From Actinomycetospora callitridis (lineage in GTDB: Bacteria > Actinomycetota > Actinomycetes > Mycobacteriales > Pseudonocardiaceae), in contig NZ_JAQZAK010000002.1 of the NCBI RefSeq assembly GCF_028737265.1, positions 992,001 to 1,056,000 on the forward strand: a stretch of DNA of 64,000 nucleotides. Direction: 5' to 3'. A program made the position numbers and the translations under genes. Position 1 is the stretch's first letter. Each line of letters begins with the position of its first letter. Shown in pieces: positions 25,232 to 33,732 of this stretch. The notes beneath the pieces are model-generated. The model saw nothing but the letters and a program-made list of their open reading frames with translations. It did no database searches and was not told the origin of the DNA.

Positions 25232-26457
25232 GCGCGTCCGCCGTGTCGCGCGAAGGGCACCTTCGGCCGGACAGAGCGCGCGAGGGTGCCCTTGGGCCGG
25301 CGGTCTCCGCGCACGACGCCTGGGCGACCCCCGAGCGGCGGGCGCTGCGCGAGCTCGTCGCCGACTTCACGACGCGCGAGATCGTCCCGGACCTCGAGCG
25401 CTGGGAGGACGAGGGCGCGCTGCCGCGGGCGCTGCACGAGCGCGCCGGGGACCTGGGGCTGCTCGAGCTCGGCTTCCCGGAGGCCGCCGGCGGGGTCGGC
25501 GACCACCTCGACGCATGCCTGGTCGCCGAGCAGCTCATCCTCTCCGGCGGGTCGAGCGGGGTCTGCGCGGGCCTGTTCACCCACGGCATCGGGGTCCCGC
25601 ACATCGCGGCCGCGGGCGACGAGGAGCAGGTCGCTCGCTTCGTGCGCCCCGTCCTGGCCGGCCGGGCGATCGCGAGTCTCGGGATCACCGAGCCCGAGGC
25701 CGGCTCCGACGTCGCGGCGATCACGACCCGCGCCGAGCGCGACGGCGACGACTACGTCGTGACCGGCGCCAAGACCTTCATCACCTCGGGGACGCGGGCG
25801 GACTTCGTCACCACCGCGGTACGGACCGGCGGGCCCGGGCACCGCGGGCTCTCGCTGCTGGTGATCGAGACCGACCGGCCCGGGGTGGCGCGCTCACGCC
25901 TGCGCAAGATGGGCTGGCACTGCAGCGACACCGCCGAGCTGCGCTTCGACGGCGTGCGGGTGCCGGCGACGAACCTCGTCGGCGCCGAGGGCTCCGGCTT
26001 CCGCCAGATCATGGTCAACTTCGCCGCCGAACGGCTGTCGATGGCCGTGCAGGCCTACGCCACCGCGCAGCGCTGCGTGGACCTGACGGTCGCGTGGACC
26101 CGGTCCCGGCGGACCTTCGGGTCAGCGCTGGCACAGCGCCAGGTCGTGCGCCACCAGGTCGCCGAGATGGCGCGGGAGACGGCCGTCGCGCGCACCTACG
26201 TCCGGGACGTGCTCGCTCGGTGGCAGGCCGGGTCGTCCGACGACATCGTGACCGAGCTCGCGATGGCCAAGAACACCGCGGTCGCGGCGTGCGACGCCGT
26301 CGTCGACCGCGCGGTCCAGCTGCACGGAGGGATGGGCTACATGCACGGCGTGGAGGTCGAGCGCCACTACAGGGACGCGCGCATCCTCGGCATCGGCGGT
26401 GGCACGACCGAGATCATGAACGAGGTCGTGGCGGGCCGGTTGGGGCTGGACGCGTGA
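25228..26457 (+). CDS. Acyl-CoA dehydrogenase with palindromic N-terminal extension
   Basis: About 409 residues. The core from HDAWATPERRALRELVADFT onward is a normal ACAD, with ITEPEAGSDVAAI, TGAKTFITSG, WHCSDTAELRFDG and LHGGMGYMHGVEVERHYRD. The classical C-terminal Glu position is Gly (GIGGGTTEI), while AERLSMAV provides a Glu at the alternative isovaleryl/long-chain position. The first 25 or so residues (VSREGHLRPDRAREGALG within them) are encoded by an inverted repeat and look inserted between the GTG start and the conserved N-terminus. GTGA overlap with the preceding gene. An alternative in-frame GTG start at 25240 also keeps the inserted region. Confidence 0.88.
   Translation: MSASAVSREGHLRPDRAREGALGPAVSAHDAWATPERRALRELVADFTTREIVPDLERWEDEGALPRALHERAGDLGLLELGFPEAAGGVGDHLDACLVAEQLILSGGSSGVCAGLFTHGIGVPHIAAAGDEEQVARFVRPVLAGRAIASLGITEPEAGSDVAAITTRAERDGDDYVVTGAKTFITSGTRADFVTTAVRTGGPGHRGLSLLVIETDRPGVARSRLRKMGWHCSDTAELRFDGVRVPATNLVGAEGSGFRQIMVNFAAERLSMAVQAYATAQRCVDLTVAWTRSRRTFGSALAQRQVVRHQVAEMARETAVARTYVRDVLARWQAGSSDDIVTELAMAKNTAVAACDAVVDRAVQLHGGMGYMHGVEVERHYRDARILGIGGGTTEIMNEVVAGRLGLDA
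25251..25294. repeat. Inverted repeat in frame at the start of the acyl-CoA dehydrogenase gene
   Basis: The left arm 25253-25265 and right arm 25281-25293 (AAGGGCACC core and complement) match at 12 of 13 positions around a 15-base spacer, and the left arm itself folds (CGAAGG-gca-CCTTCG). The sequence is read as codons about 8-24 of the gene. No second copy was found in this window. Confidence 0.6.
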
Positions 26458-27275
26458 GCGGGCCCTCGGTCGAGGACCTGCTCGCCGACCTCGACGACGA
26501 GCGCGCGGCGGTGATGGCGCTGGTGCGCGGGCTCCCGCCGGCGTCGTGGACGCTGCCCACCCGCGCCGAGCCCTGGACCGTGCGCGACCAGATCGCCCAC
26601 CTCGGCTGGTTCGACGCGGCGTTCGCCCGCGCGATCTCGACGCCCGCGGAGTTCGAGGCCGAGCGCGACGCGATCACCGACCTCGAGGGCTTCGTCGACG
26701 CCGCGAACGCCGCGGTGCCCGAGGCCGGCCCGGCGGCGCTGGCGTGGTGGCAGGACGCGGCGCGGGCGTTCGACGCCGCGGCGTGCGCGTGCGACCCGTC
26801 GACCCGGCTGCCCTGGTACGGGCCGCCGATGTCGCTCCGGTCGGCGATCACCAGCCGGATCATGGAGACCTGGGCGCACGGCAGCGACGTCGCCGATGCG
26901 TTGGGGACCCGGCTCCCGCCCACCGACCGTCTGCGCCACGTCGCCGACATCGCGGTCCGCGCGCGGGCGCAGGGGTACCGGGTGCGGGGTCTCGAGGTCC
27001 CCGCGACGCCGGTGCGCGTCGAGCTGACCGGGCCGTCGGGCGAGGTGTGGCGATGGGGCGAGCCCCACGTGAGTGGCTCGGGTCGTCATGACGACCCGAG
27101 CCACTCACGTGGCGACGCCATCACCGGGGACGCCGAGGAGTTCTGCCTCGTGCTGATCCGTCGCCGGCACGTCGACGACACCGGCCTCGTGGTCACCGGC
27201 GACGTCGCGCGGGAGTGGATGGAGATCGGCCAGGCGTTCGCCGGGGCGCCGGGGACGGACCCGGTGCGGGCATGA
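26454..27275 (+). CDS. TIGR03084-type protein (DinB/maleylpyruvate isomerase-like)
   Basis: A 273-residue protein. The N-terminal four-helix bundle (LLADLDDERAAVMALVRGLP, WTVRDQIAHLGWFDAAFARA, SRIMETWAHGSDVADALG) has the three-His pattern of DinB/mycothiol-dependent isomerases, followed by a small beta-rich C-terminal domain. This matches the actinobacterial TIGR03084 group, whose function is unknown but which recurs with acyl-CoA genes. Between WGEPH and the conserved DAITGDAEEFCLVL lie 16 residues (VSGSGRHDDPSHSRG and neighbours) encoded by a perfect 48-bp palindrome, an in-frame insertion in the C-terminal domain. GTGA and ATGA overlaps join it to both neighbours. Confidence 0.85.
   Translation: MSGPSVEDLLADLDDERAAVMALVRGLPPASWTLPTRAEPWTVRDQIAHLGWFDAAFARAISTPAEFEAERDAITDLEGFVDAANAAVPEAGPAALAWWQDAARAFDAAACACDPSTRLPWYGPPMSLRSAITSRIMETWAHGSDVADALGTRLPPTDRLRHVADIAVRARAQGYRVRGLEVPATPVRVELTGPSGEVWRWGEPHVSGSGRHDDPSHSRGDAITGDAEEFCLVLIRRRHVDDTGLVVTGDVAREWMEIGQAFAGAPGTDPVRA
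27065..27112. repeat. Perfect 48-bp palindrome, in frame in the TIGR03084 gene
   Basis: All 24 base pairs match about the centre at 27088/27089 (CATG). The ends are CCACGTGAGTGG and complement. Its length is exactly 16 codons and the reading frame through it has no stop. The outer ten bases match the terminator-like palindrome at 10029-10074. It could form a cruciform or a very stable mRNA hairpin inside the coding region. Confidence 0.95.
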
Positions 27276-28897
27276 GCGCTCCTGAGATCTCGCCCAGCGC
27301 CGTGCTCGGGTCGCGCCTCGACCCGTCGTCGGCGGAGTTCGCGGCGGACCGCGAGGCGATGCTCGCCGCGCTCGCGGGCGTCGACGAGGTGGCCGCGACG
27401 GTGCTGGCGGCCGGCGGGGCGAAGTACGTCGACCGCCACCACGAGCGCGGCCGGCTCACGGCGCGCGAGCGCGTCGACCTGCTCCTCGACCCCGACGCCG
27501 CGCTCCTCGAGATCGGCGCGCTCGCCGGCGCGCACGAGCCCGACCTGACCACCCCGGGCGCCGGGCTCGTCGTCGGGATCGGGGCGGTCAGCGGCGTCGA
27601 GTGCCTGATCGTCGCCAACGAGCCGACGGTGAAGGGCGGCTCGATCACGCCGATCGGGGTGACCAAGCAGCTGCGCGGCCTCGAGATCGCCGAGCGCAAC
27701 CGGCTGCCGGTGGTGGCGCTCGTCGAGTCCGGCGGCGCCGACCTCCCCCGCCAGGCCGACCTGTTCGTCCCGGGCGGGCGCACGTTCCGCGAGATGACGC
27801 GACTCTCGGCGCAGGGCATCCCGACGATCGCGCTGGTCTTCGGCTCGTCGACCGCCGGCGGCGCCTACATGCCGGGGATGAGCGAGTACACGGTGTTCGT
27901 CCGCCACCAGGCGACGGTCTACCTGGGCGGGCCGCCGCTGGTGAAGATGGCGATCAACGAGGACGTCGACGACGAGACCCTCGGGGGCGCGGAGATGCAC
28001 GCCCGCGAGTCGGGGCTCGCCGATCACCTGGCCGCCGACGAGCGCGACGCGCTGCGCATCGGGCGCCGGATCGTCGCCGACCTGGGCTGGCGGCGCGGCG
28101 GACCCGGACCCTCGCTACCCGCCGACCCGCCGCGGTACCCGGCCGAGGAGCTGTTGGCCTGCGCGGCATCGGACGCGAAGAGGAGCGTCGAGGTGCGCGA
28201 CGTGCTGGCCCGCGTCCTCGACGGCTCGCGCTTCGACGAGCACAAGCCGCTCTACGGGACGACGCTCGTCTGCGGCTGGGGATCGATCGGCGGCTTCCCG
28301 GTCGGCGTGCTCGCGAACAACGGGATCCTGTTCTCCGAGGAGTCGCAGAAGGGCGCGCAGTTCGTCCAGCTCGCCAACGCGCGGTCGATCCCGCTGCTGT
28401 TCGTCCAGAACATCACGGGGTTCATGGTCGGGTCGGCCTACGAGCGTGGCGGGATCATCAAGGACGGCGCGAAGCTGATCAACGCGGTGTCGAACTCCGA
28501 GGTCCCGCACCTGACGCTCATGGTCGGCGCGTCCTACGGCGCGGGGAACTACGGCATGTCCGGGCGCGCCTACGACCCGCGCTTCGTCTTCACCTGGCCC
28601 AACCACCGCATCGCGGTCATGGGCGGCACCCAGCTCGCCGGGGTGATGTCGATGGTGCAGCGCCGGTCGGCGGAGCGAGCCGGGCGTCCGTACGACGAGG
28701 ACACCGACCGCGCCACGCGCAAGGCGATCGAGGACGGCGTCGAGGCGCAGTCCAACGCGGTCTACGCGTCCGGGCGGATGTGGGACGACGGGGTCATCGA
28801 CCCCCGCGACACCCGCACGGTCCTGGGCCTCGCCCTCTCGGCCGTCCACTCGGCCCCCATCGCCGGCGCGACCCGCTTCGCGCCGTTCCGGATGTGA
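27272..28897 (+). CDS. Acyl-CoA carboxylase beta subunit, second copy (geranyl-CoA/AtuC-like)
   Basis: A 541-residue carboxyltransferase with [60 protein letters not shown] and GASYGAGNYGMSGRAYDP, ending FAPFRM. Compared with accD1 in this window, the substrate-proximal block differs (GGSITPIGVTKQ versus [12 protein letters not shown]), so a different acyl-CoA is expected. The adjacent AtuA homologue points to a geranyl-CoA-like or other beta-methyl enoyl-CoA substrate. ATGA overlap with the preceding gene, and the partner alpha subunit follows after repeat A copy 2. Confidence 0.9.
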   Translation: MSAPEISPSAVLGSRLDPSSAEFAADREAMLAALAGVDEVAATVLAAGGAKYVDRHHERGRLTARERVDLLLDPDAALLEIGALAGAHEPDLTTPGAGLVVGIGAVSGVECLIVANEPTVKGGSITPIGVTKQLRGLEIAERNRLPVVALVESGGADLPRQADLFVPGGRTFREMTRLSAQGIPTIALVFGSSTAGGAYMPGMSEYTVFVRHQATVYLGGPPLVKMAINEDVDDETLGGAEMHARESGLADHLAADERDALRIGRRIVADLGWRRGGPGPSLPADPPRYPAEELLACAASDAKRSVEVRDVLARVLDGSRFDEHKPLYGTTLVCGWGSIGGFPVGVLANNGILFSEESQKGAQFVQLANARSIPLLFVQNITGFMVGSAYERGGIIKDGAKLINAVSNSEVPHLTLMVGASYGAGNYGMSGRAYDPRFVFTWPNHRIAVMGGTQLAGVMSMVQRRSAERAGRPYDEDTDRATRKAIEDGVEAQSNAVYASGRMWDDGVIDPRDTRTVLGLALSAVHSAPIAGATRFAPFRM

Positions 28898-28917
28898 GCG
28901 GGGTGGCGGCTCTCGCA

Positions 28918-28968
28918 TGCAAGCCCTGCGTCCTCGCTTGCACTCAACGCCAGGAAATCCACATCCTC
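28918..28968 (+). repeat. Repeat A, copy 2, at the second accD-accA junction
   Basis: Near-identical to the accD1-accA1 junction element read in the operon direction: TGCAAGC, 11-base loop, GCTTGCACT, then CAACGCCAGGAAATCC. It ends 12 bases before the GTG of the second accA and probably contributes flanking sequence to the ribosome site (GAGG at 28969-28972). Confidence 0.85.
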
Positions 28969-28979
28969 GAGGTGCGCCG

Positions 28980-30986
28980 GTGATCAGCACGCTGCTCGTG
29001 GCCAACCGCGGGGAGATCGCGCGCCGGGTGATCCGCGGCGCCCGGACGCTCGGCATCCGCACGGTCGCGATCTACTCCGAACCCGACGCCGACGCACCGC
29101 ACGTCGCCGAGGCCGACCGGGCCGTGGCGCTGCGGGGCTCGACGGCGACCGAGACCTACCTCGACGTCGCCCAGGTCCTCGCCGCGGCGCGGGCGACGGG
29201 CGCCGACGCCGTGCACCCGGGCTACGGCTTCCTGTCGGAGAACGCCTCGTTCGCCCGCGCGTGCGCCGACTCCGGGTTGACGTGGGTGGGTCCGGGCCCG
29301 GCGTCGATCGAGGCGATGGGCGTCAAGCACACCGCCAAGGCCCTGGCTCGCGAGGCGGGCGTGCCGACGCTGCCGGATGCGCTGCTGGACTCGGACGATC
29401 CCGACGACTGGGCGCGCGCCGCGGAGGGCGTCGGGTTCCCGTTGCTGGTCAAGGCCTCGGCGGGCGGTGGCGGCAGCGGGATGCGCGAGGTCCGGGCCGC
29501 GTCGGAGTTGCCCGACGCCGTCCGCTCCGCCCGCGCCGAGGCCGCCCGCAGCTTCGGTGACGACACCGTGTTCCTCGAGCGCCTGCTCGACGCGCCCCGA
29601 CACATCGAGATCCAGGTCGTCGGCGACGCGCACGGCCACGTCGTCCACCTCGGCGAGCGTGAGTGCTCGATCCAGCGTCGGCACCAGAAGGTCGTCGAGG
29701 AGGCGCCGTCGCCCGCCGTGTCGCCGGAGCTGCGCGCACGGATGGGCAGCACGGCCGTCGCGCTCGCGGAGAAGCTCGGCTACGTGGGCGTCGGGACCGT
29801 CGAGTTCCTCGTCGACGATGCGGATTTCCACGCACCCAGTGCAAGCGAGGACGCAGGGCTTGCACTCCCCGGCTACTACTTCCTCGAGATGAACACCCGG
29901 CTGCAGGTCGAGCACCCGGTCACCGAGGAGGTCTACGGCGTCGATCTGGTCGCCCTCCAGCTCGCGATCGCCGACGGGGAGCCGCTGCCCTTCACTCAGG
30001 ACGACGTGCGGCCCCGGGGACACGCGGTCGAGGTCCGGCTCTACGCCGAGGACCCCGCCCAGGACGACCGCCCCGCGCCCGGCACCCTCCACCGCTACGC
30101 GCATGATCAGACCCTCCGCTGGGAGGACGCGCTCGGCGCCAGCGGCGAGATCAGCGCCTTCTACGACCCGATGATCGCCAAGGTCATCGCCCACGCCCTC
30201 ACCCGGGCCGCCGCCGCGCGGCGGCTCGCCGCCGGTCTCGCGCAGGCGGAGATCCACGGGCCGCCGACCAACCGCGACCTGCTGGTCGCCGTCCTGCGCG
30301 ACGCCGACTTCCTCGCCGGCGCCACGCGCACCGACTTCCTCGACCGCCACCCCCACCTGCGCACCCCGGCGCCCGCGACCCCGCCCGTCGTGCACCTCGC
30401 TGCCGCCGTCGCCTGCACCAGCGCGGCGCGCCGAGAGCACGACCCCCGCGCCCACCTCGCCCCGCCCGGCTGGCGCACCCTGCGCGGCGCGCCCCGTCCG
30501 ACCGTGCACTGGGCCGGACCGGACGGCGAGGTCGCGGTGAGGTCCACGATCCGCCCGGACGCGATCGCGCTGGACGTCGACGGCGTCGAGCACATCCTCG
30601 ACCTCCGGGACCTCACCGCGGGGTCGGTCCGCCTGACCCACGACGGCGTCGAGTACCGCTGCCGCGTCGCCCAGCACGACGGGACCGCGTACGTCGACGA
30701 CACCGAGGGCCACGGCGCCTGGCGGGAGCTGCCGCGCCTGCCCGCCCCCGACGCCGCGGCGGGCGGGGCAGGGCCGGTCAGCGAGGTCCCGGGCACGGTC
30801 GTCGAGGTCCTCGTCCGCGAGGGCGAGCAGGTCGTCGCCGGCCAGAAGCTCGTCGTCCTCGAGGCCATGAAGATGGAGCACCCCGCGCTCGCCGCCGCCG
30901 ACGGGATCGTCGAGACCGTGCACGTCGCGGTCGGCCAGTACGTCGAGGCGCACGCCACGCTCGTCACGCTGGGAGCGCCCGGATGA
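28980..30986 (+). CDS. Acyl-CoA carboxylase alpha subunit, second copy, with in-frame insert
   Basis: A 668-residue protein with a biotin carboxylase domain (STLLVANRGEIARRVI, ATP loop SAGGGGSGM, ERECSIQRRHQKVVEEAPSP) and a biotinyl domain with VLEAMKMEHP near the C-terminus. The sequence between GTVEFLVDD and YYFLEMNTRLQVEHP contains ADFHAPSASEDAGLALPG, encoded by repeat A copy 3. The paralogue at 11231-13204 has only a few residues there. The insert sits beside the ATP/biotin site strand, so it must be tolerated on a surface loop if the enzyme is active. The GTG at 28980 is chosen because it begins VISTLLVANRGEIA and follows GAGG. Confidence 0.9.
   Translation: MISTLLVANRGEIARRVIRGARTLGIRTVAIYSEPDADAPHVAEADRAVALRGSTATETYLDVAQVLAAARATGADAVHPGYGFLSENASFARACADSGLTWVGPGPASIEAMGVKHTAKALAREAGVPTLPDALLDSDDPDDWARAAEGVGFPLLVKASAGGGGSGMREVRAASELPDAVRSARAEAARSFGDDTVFLERLLDAPRHIEIQVVGDAHGHVVHLGERECSIQRRHQKVVEEAPSPAVSPELRARMGSTAVALAEKLGYVGVGTVEFLVDDADFHAPSASEDAGLALPGYYFLEMNTRLQVEHPVTEEVYGVDLVALQLAIADGEPLPFTQDDVRPRGHAVEVRLYAEDPAQDDRPAPGTLHRYAHDQTLRWEDALGASGEISAFYDPMIAKVIAHALTRAAAARRLAAGLAQAEIHGPPTNRDLLVAVLRDADFLAGATRTDFLDRHPHLRTPAPATPPVVHLAAAVACTSAARREHDPRAHLAPPGWRTLRGAPRPTVHWAGPDGEVAVRSTIRPDAIALDVDGVEHILDLRDLTAGSVRLTHDGVEYRCRVAQHDGTAYVDDTEGHGAWRELPRLPAPDAAAGGAGPVSEVPGTVVEVLVREGEQVVAGQKLVVLEAMKMEHPALAAADGIVETVHVAVGQYVEAHATLVTLGAPG
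29817..29866 (-). repeat. Repeat A, copy 3, in frame inside the second biotin carboxylase gene
   Basis: A 50-base segment with GATGCGGATTTCC and the full 29-base hairpin block (AGTGCAAGC, 11 bases, GCTTGCACT) identical to copy 1. Only the 8 bases between differ (ACGCACCC against TGGCGTTG). It is oriented opposite to the junction copies relative to transcription. The frame used reads ADFHAPSASEDAGLA without a stop. Confidence 0.9.
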
Positions 30987-32719
30987 TCGCGATCGCCAAC
31001 GTCTCCGGCTTCTACGGCGACCGCCTCGCCGCGGCCCGCGAGATCGTCGACGCGCACAGGGAGGGCCGCGTCCACGTCGACGTCCTCACCGGCGACTGGC
31101 TCGCCGAGCTGACGATGGGGCTGCTCGCCAAGCAGCGCGAGCGCGGCGCCGGGGGCTGGGCGACGACGTTCGTGCGCCAGATGCGCGACGTGCTCGCCGA
31201 CTGCCTCGACGCCGGCATCCTCGTCGTCGCCAACGCCGGCGGGCTCGACCCGGCCGGGTGCGCTGCGGAGATCGCCGCGATCGACGAGCGCGCGAAGGTC
31301 GCCTGGGTGGGCGGGGACGACGTCACCGAGCAGGTCCGCGCCCTGCCGCCCGAACACACGGCGCACCTCGACACCGGCGAGCCGCTGCCGGACACGCCGG
31401 TCGTCGCCAACGCCTACCTCGGGTGCCGCGGGATCGTGGCCGCGCTCGAGGCCGGCGCGAACGTCGTCGTCACGGGCCGGGTGACCGACGCGGCCGTCGT
31501 CGTCGGCCCCGCCGCGTGGCACCACGGCTGGGGTGTCGACGACCTCGACGCGCTCGCCGGCGCCGTCGCCGCCGGGCACGTCATCGAGTGCGGAGCCCAG
31601 GCCACCGGAGGCAACTTCTCCTTCGCCGCCGAGCTCGACGGCACCGAGCACGTGGGCCTACCCGTCGCGGAGATCGAGGCCGACGGGTCCGCGGTGCTCA
31701 CCAAGGCCGCCGGGACGGGCGGCGCCGTGACCGTCGAGACCGTCACCGCCCAGCTGCTCTACGAGGTCGACGGCTCGCGCTACCTGACCCCGGACGTCGT
31801 CGCCCGCCTCGACACGATCACGCTGACCCAGGAGGCCCCCGACCGCGTCCGCCTCGCCGGCACCCGCGGCGAACCGCCGCCCGACACCGTCAAGGTCGGC
31901 GCCGTCGTGCCCGCCGGGTGGCACAACGAGATGACGTTCGTGCTCACCGGCCTCGACGTCGAGGCGAAGGCCGAGCACGCGCTCGCCGCGCTGTGGGCCG
32001 GGGTGCCGGGGGGTCGCAAGGCCTACGACCGCGTCGAGACCCGCCTGCTGCGCGCCGACCGGCCCGATCCCGCGCGGATGACCGAGGCGGTCTCCCTGCT
32101 CACGGTCGCCGTCGCGGGGTCGAAGGAGGCCGTCGGGCGGCTGTCCCGGGCGGCCGTCGAGACCGCGCTCGCGGGCTACCCCGGCTTCTTCGCCACCGCC
32201 CCGCCCGGCCCCGGCAGCGCCGCGAACGTGTTCTGGCCGATCCTGCTGCCGGCCGCCGACCTGCCCCAGCTCGTGGGCCTCGCCGACCGGACGTGGACGG
32301 TGCTCCCGCCCGCGGTCGAGGCGAGCGAATGGGGAGTTCCGGCGCCTAGAAGCAGCGAACAGCGCGTTCGCTCCGACAGCCCGACCACCCGCGCCCCGCT
32401 CGGGCGGCTCGTCGGCGCGCGGTCGGGCGACAAGGGCGGCAACGCGACGCTCGGGCTGTGGGCGCGGGACGACGCGGGGTACGCGTGGCTGCGCGCCTGG
32501 TGGGACGACGAGCACGTCGCCGACCTGCTCGGCGAGGACGCCGCGGGGTGCGCGCTGCGCCGCTGGGAGTTCCCCCTGCTCCGGGCGGTCGGCGTCACCG
32601 TCGTCGGCTTCCTCGGGCGCGGGGTGGCCGACAACCTCGCGCTCGACGCACAGGCCAAGGGGCTCGGCGAGTTCGTCCGGGCCCGCCACGTGGACATCCC
32701 TGAGGAGCTGCTGCGATGA
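30983..32719 (+). CDS. Acyclic terpene utilization AtuA-like protein (DUF1446)
   Basis: A 578-residue protein. The first roughly 440 residues match DUF1446/AtuA (IANVSGFYGDRLAAAREIVD, VVANAGGLDPAGCAAEIAAI, NAYLGCRGIVAALEAGANVV, IECGAQATGGNFSF). The C-terminal part carries the second conserved block (RLVGARSGDKGGNATLGLWA). AtuA is essential for citronellol/geraniol growth in Pseudomonas, but its reaction is not established. Between the two domains, SEWGVPAPRSSEQRVRS is encoded by an unusual 51-base segment with inverted repeats and lower GC. ATGA overlaps on both sides tie it to the carboxylase and F420 enzyme genes. Confidence 0.88.
   Translation: MIAIANVSGFYGDRLAAAREIVDAHREGRVHVDVLTGDWLAELTMGLLAKQRERGAGGWATTFVRQMRDVLADCLDAGILVVANAGGLDPAGCAAEIAAIDERAKVAWVGGDDVTEQVRALPPEHTAHLDTGEPLPDTPVVANAYLGCRGIVAALEAGANVVVTGRVTDAAVVVGPAAWHHGWGVDDLDALAGAVAAGHVIECGAQATGGNFSFAAELDGTEHVGLPVAEIEADGSAVLTKAAGTGGAVTVETVTAQLLYEVDGSRYLTPDVVARLDTITLTQEAPDRVRLAGTRGEPPPDTVKVGAVVPAGWHNEMTFVLTGLDVEAKAEHALAALWAGVPGGRKAYDRVETRLLRADRPDPARMTEAVSLLTVAVAGSKEAVGRLSRAAVETALAGYPGFFATAPPGPGSAANVFWPILLPAADLPQLVGLADRTWTVLPPAVEASEWGVPAPRSSEQRVRSDSPTTRAPLGRLVGARSGDKGGNATLGLWARDDAGYAWLRAWWDDEHVADLLGEDAAGCALRRWEFPLLRAVGVTVVGFLGRGVADNLALDAQAKGLGEFVRARHVDIPEELLR
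32323..32373. repeat. Inverted-repeat segment in frame in the AtuA-like gene
   Basis: 51 bases (17 codons) bounded by GAGCGAA (32323-32329) and TTCGCTC (32367-32373), with an inner hairpin AGCGAAC-agcgc-GTTCGCT. It falls in the interdomain linker and is less GC-rich than its surroundings. No other copy was seen in the window. Confidence 0.5.
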
Positions 32720-33732
32720 AGGTCGACGCCACCGTGGTCACCGGCGGGCTGGGCGACTTCGCCGACGACGCCGTCACCGCGGAGAAGGCCGGGTACGACG
32801 CGGTCTGGGCCTCGGAGACCCAGCACGACCCCGCCGTCATGATCACCCTGGCCGCCACCCGCACCGAGGCGGTCACCCTCGGCACCGCGATCACCGTCGC
32901 GTTCGCCCGGACCCCCATGACGACGGCGATGACCGCCAACGACCTGCACCTCGTCACCGGCGGGCGGTACGCGCTGGGGCTCGGGACGCAGATCAAGCCG
33001 CACGTCACCAAGCGGTTCTCGATGCCGTGGTCGGAGCCCGCGCGCCGGATGCACGAGTACATCCGCGCCGTCCGCGCGATCTGGGACGCCTGGGCCACCG
33101 GCGAGCGCCTGGACTTCCGCGGCGACTTCTACACGCACACACTCATGACGCCGTTCTTCTCGCCCGGGCCCAACGCGTTCGGCAACCCGCCGATCCACCT
33201 CGCCGGCGTCGGCCCGCGGATGACGGCGGTGGCGGGCGAGGTCGCCGACGGCTTCATGGCGCACGCGTTCTCCACCGAGCGCTACCTGCATGAGGTGACG
33301 CTGCCGGCGCTGCACCAGGGCTTCGAGAAGGCGGGGCGCGACGGCCGCGGCTTCGAGTTCTCCGCGACCGCGCTCATCGCCACCGGCAACACCGAGGAGG
33401 AGTTCGAGGAGTCGATCCGCGACGTCCGCCGCCAGGTCGCGTTCTACGGCTCGACCCCGGCGTACCACCCGGTGCTCGAGCTGCACGGCTGGGGCGACCT
33501 CGCCCGCGAGCTCAACACGCTCTCGAAGCGGGGCGAGTGGGAGGCGATGGGCGAGGCGGTCGATGACGAGGTCCTGCACACCATCGCGATCGTCGCCGAG
33601 CCCGACGAGGTCGGGCCCGCCCTGGAGCGGCGCTTCGGCGGCGTCGCCCAGCGGATCCCGCTCTACGCGCCGCGCGGGTCGCAGACCGACCGCTGGGGCC
33701 CGGCCCTGGCGCACCTGCAGGCGCTCCCGTGA
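32716..33732 (+). CDS. LLM-class F420-dependent oxidoreductase (TIGR03617-like)
   Basis: A 338-residue luciferase-like barrel. Features include MKVDATVVTGGLGDFADDAV, VWASETQHDPAVMITLAATR, VTLGTAITVAFARTPMTTAM and GRYALGLGTQIKPHVTKRFS, the pattern of the MSMEG_2256 group found only in F420-producing species. It probably catalyses an F420-coupled oxidation or reduction within the same acid-degradation pathway. No substrate is known. ATGA overlap with the AtuA-like gene and GTGA overlap with the next ligase gene. Confidence 0.86.
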   Translation: MKVDATVVTGGLGDFADDAVTAEKAGYDAVWASETQHDPAVMITLAATRTEAVTLGTAITVAFARTPMTTAMTANDLHLVTGGRYALGLGTQIKPHVTKRFSMPWSEPARRMHEYIRAVRAIWDAWATGERLDFRGDFYTHTLMTPFFSPGPNAFGNPPIHLAGVGPRMTAVAGEVADGFMAHAFSTERYLHEVTLPALHQGFEKAGRDGRGFEFSATALIATGNTEEEFEESIRDVRRQVAFYGSTPAYHPVLELHGWGDLARELNTLSKRGEWEAMGEAVDDEVLHTIAIVAEPDEVGPALERRFGGVAQRIPLYAPRGSQTDRWGPALAHLQALP

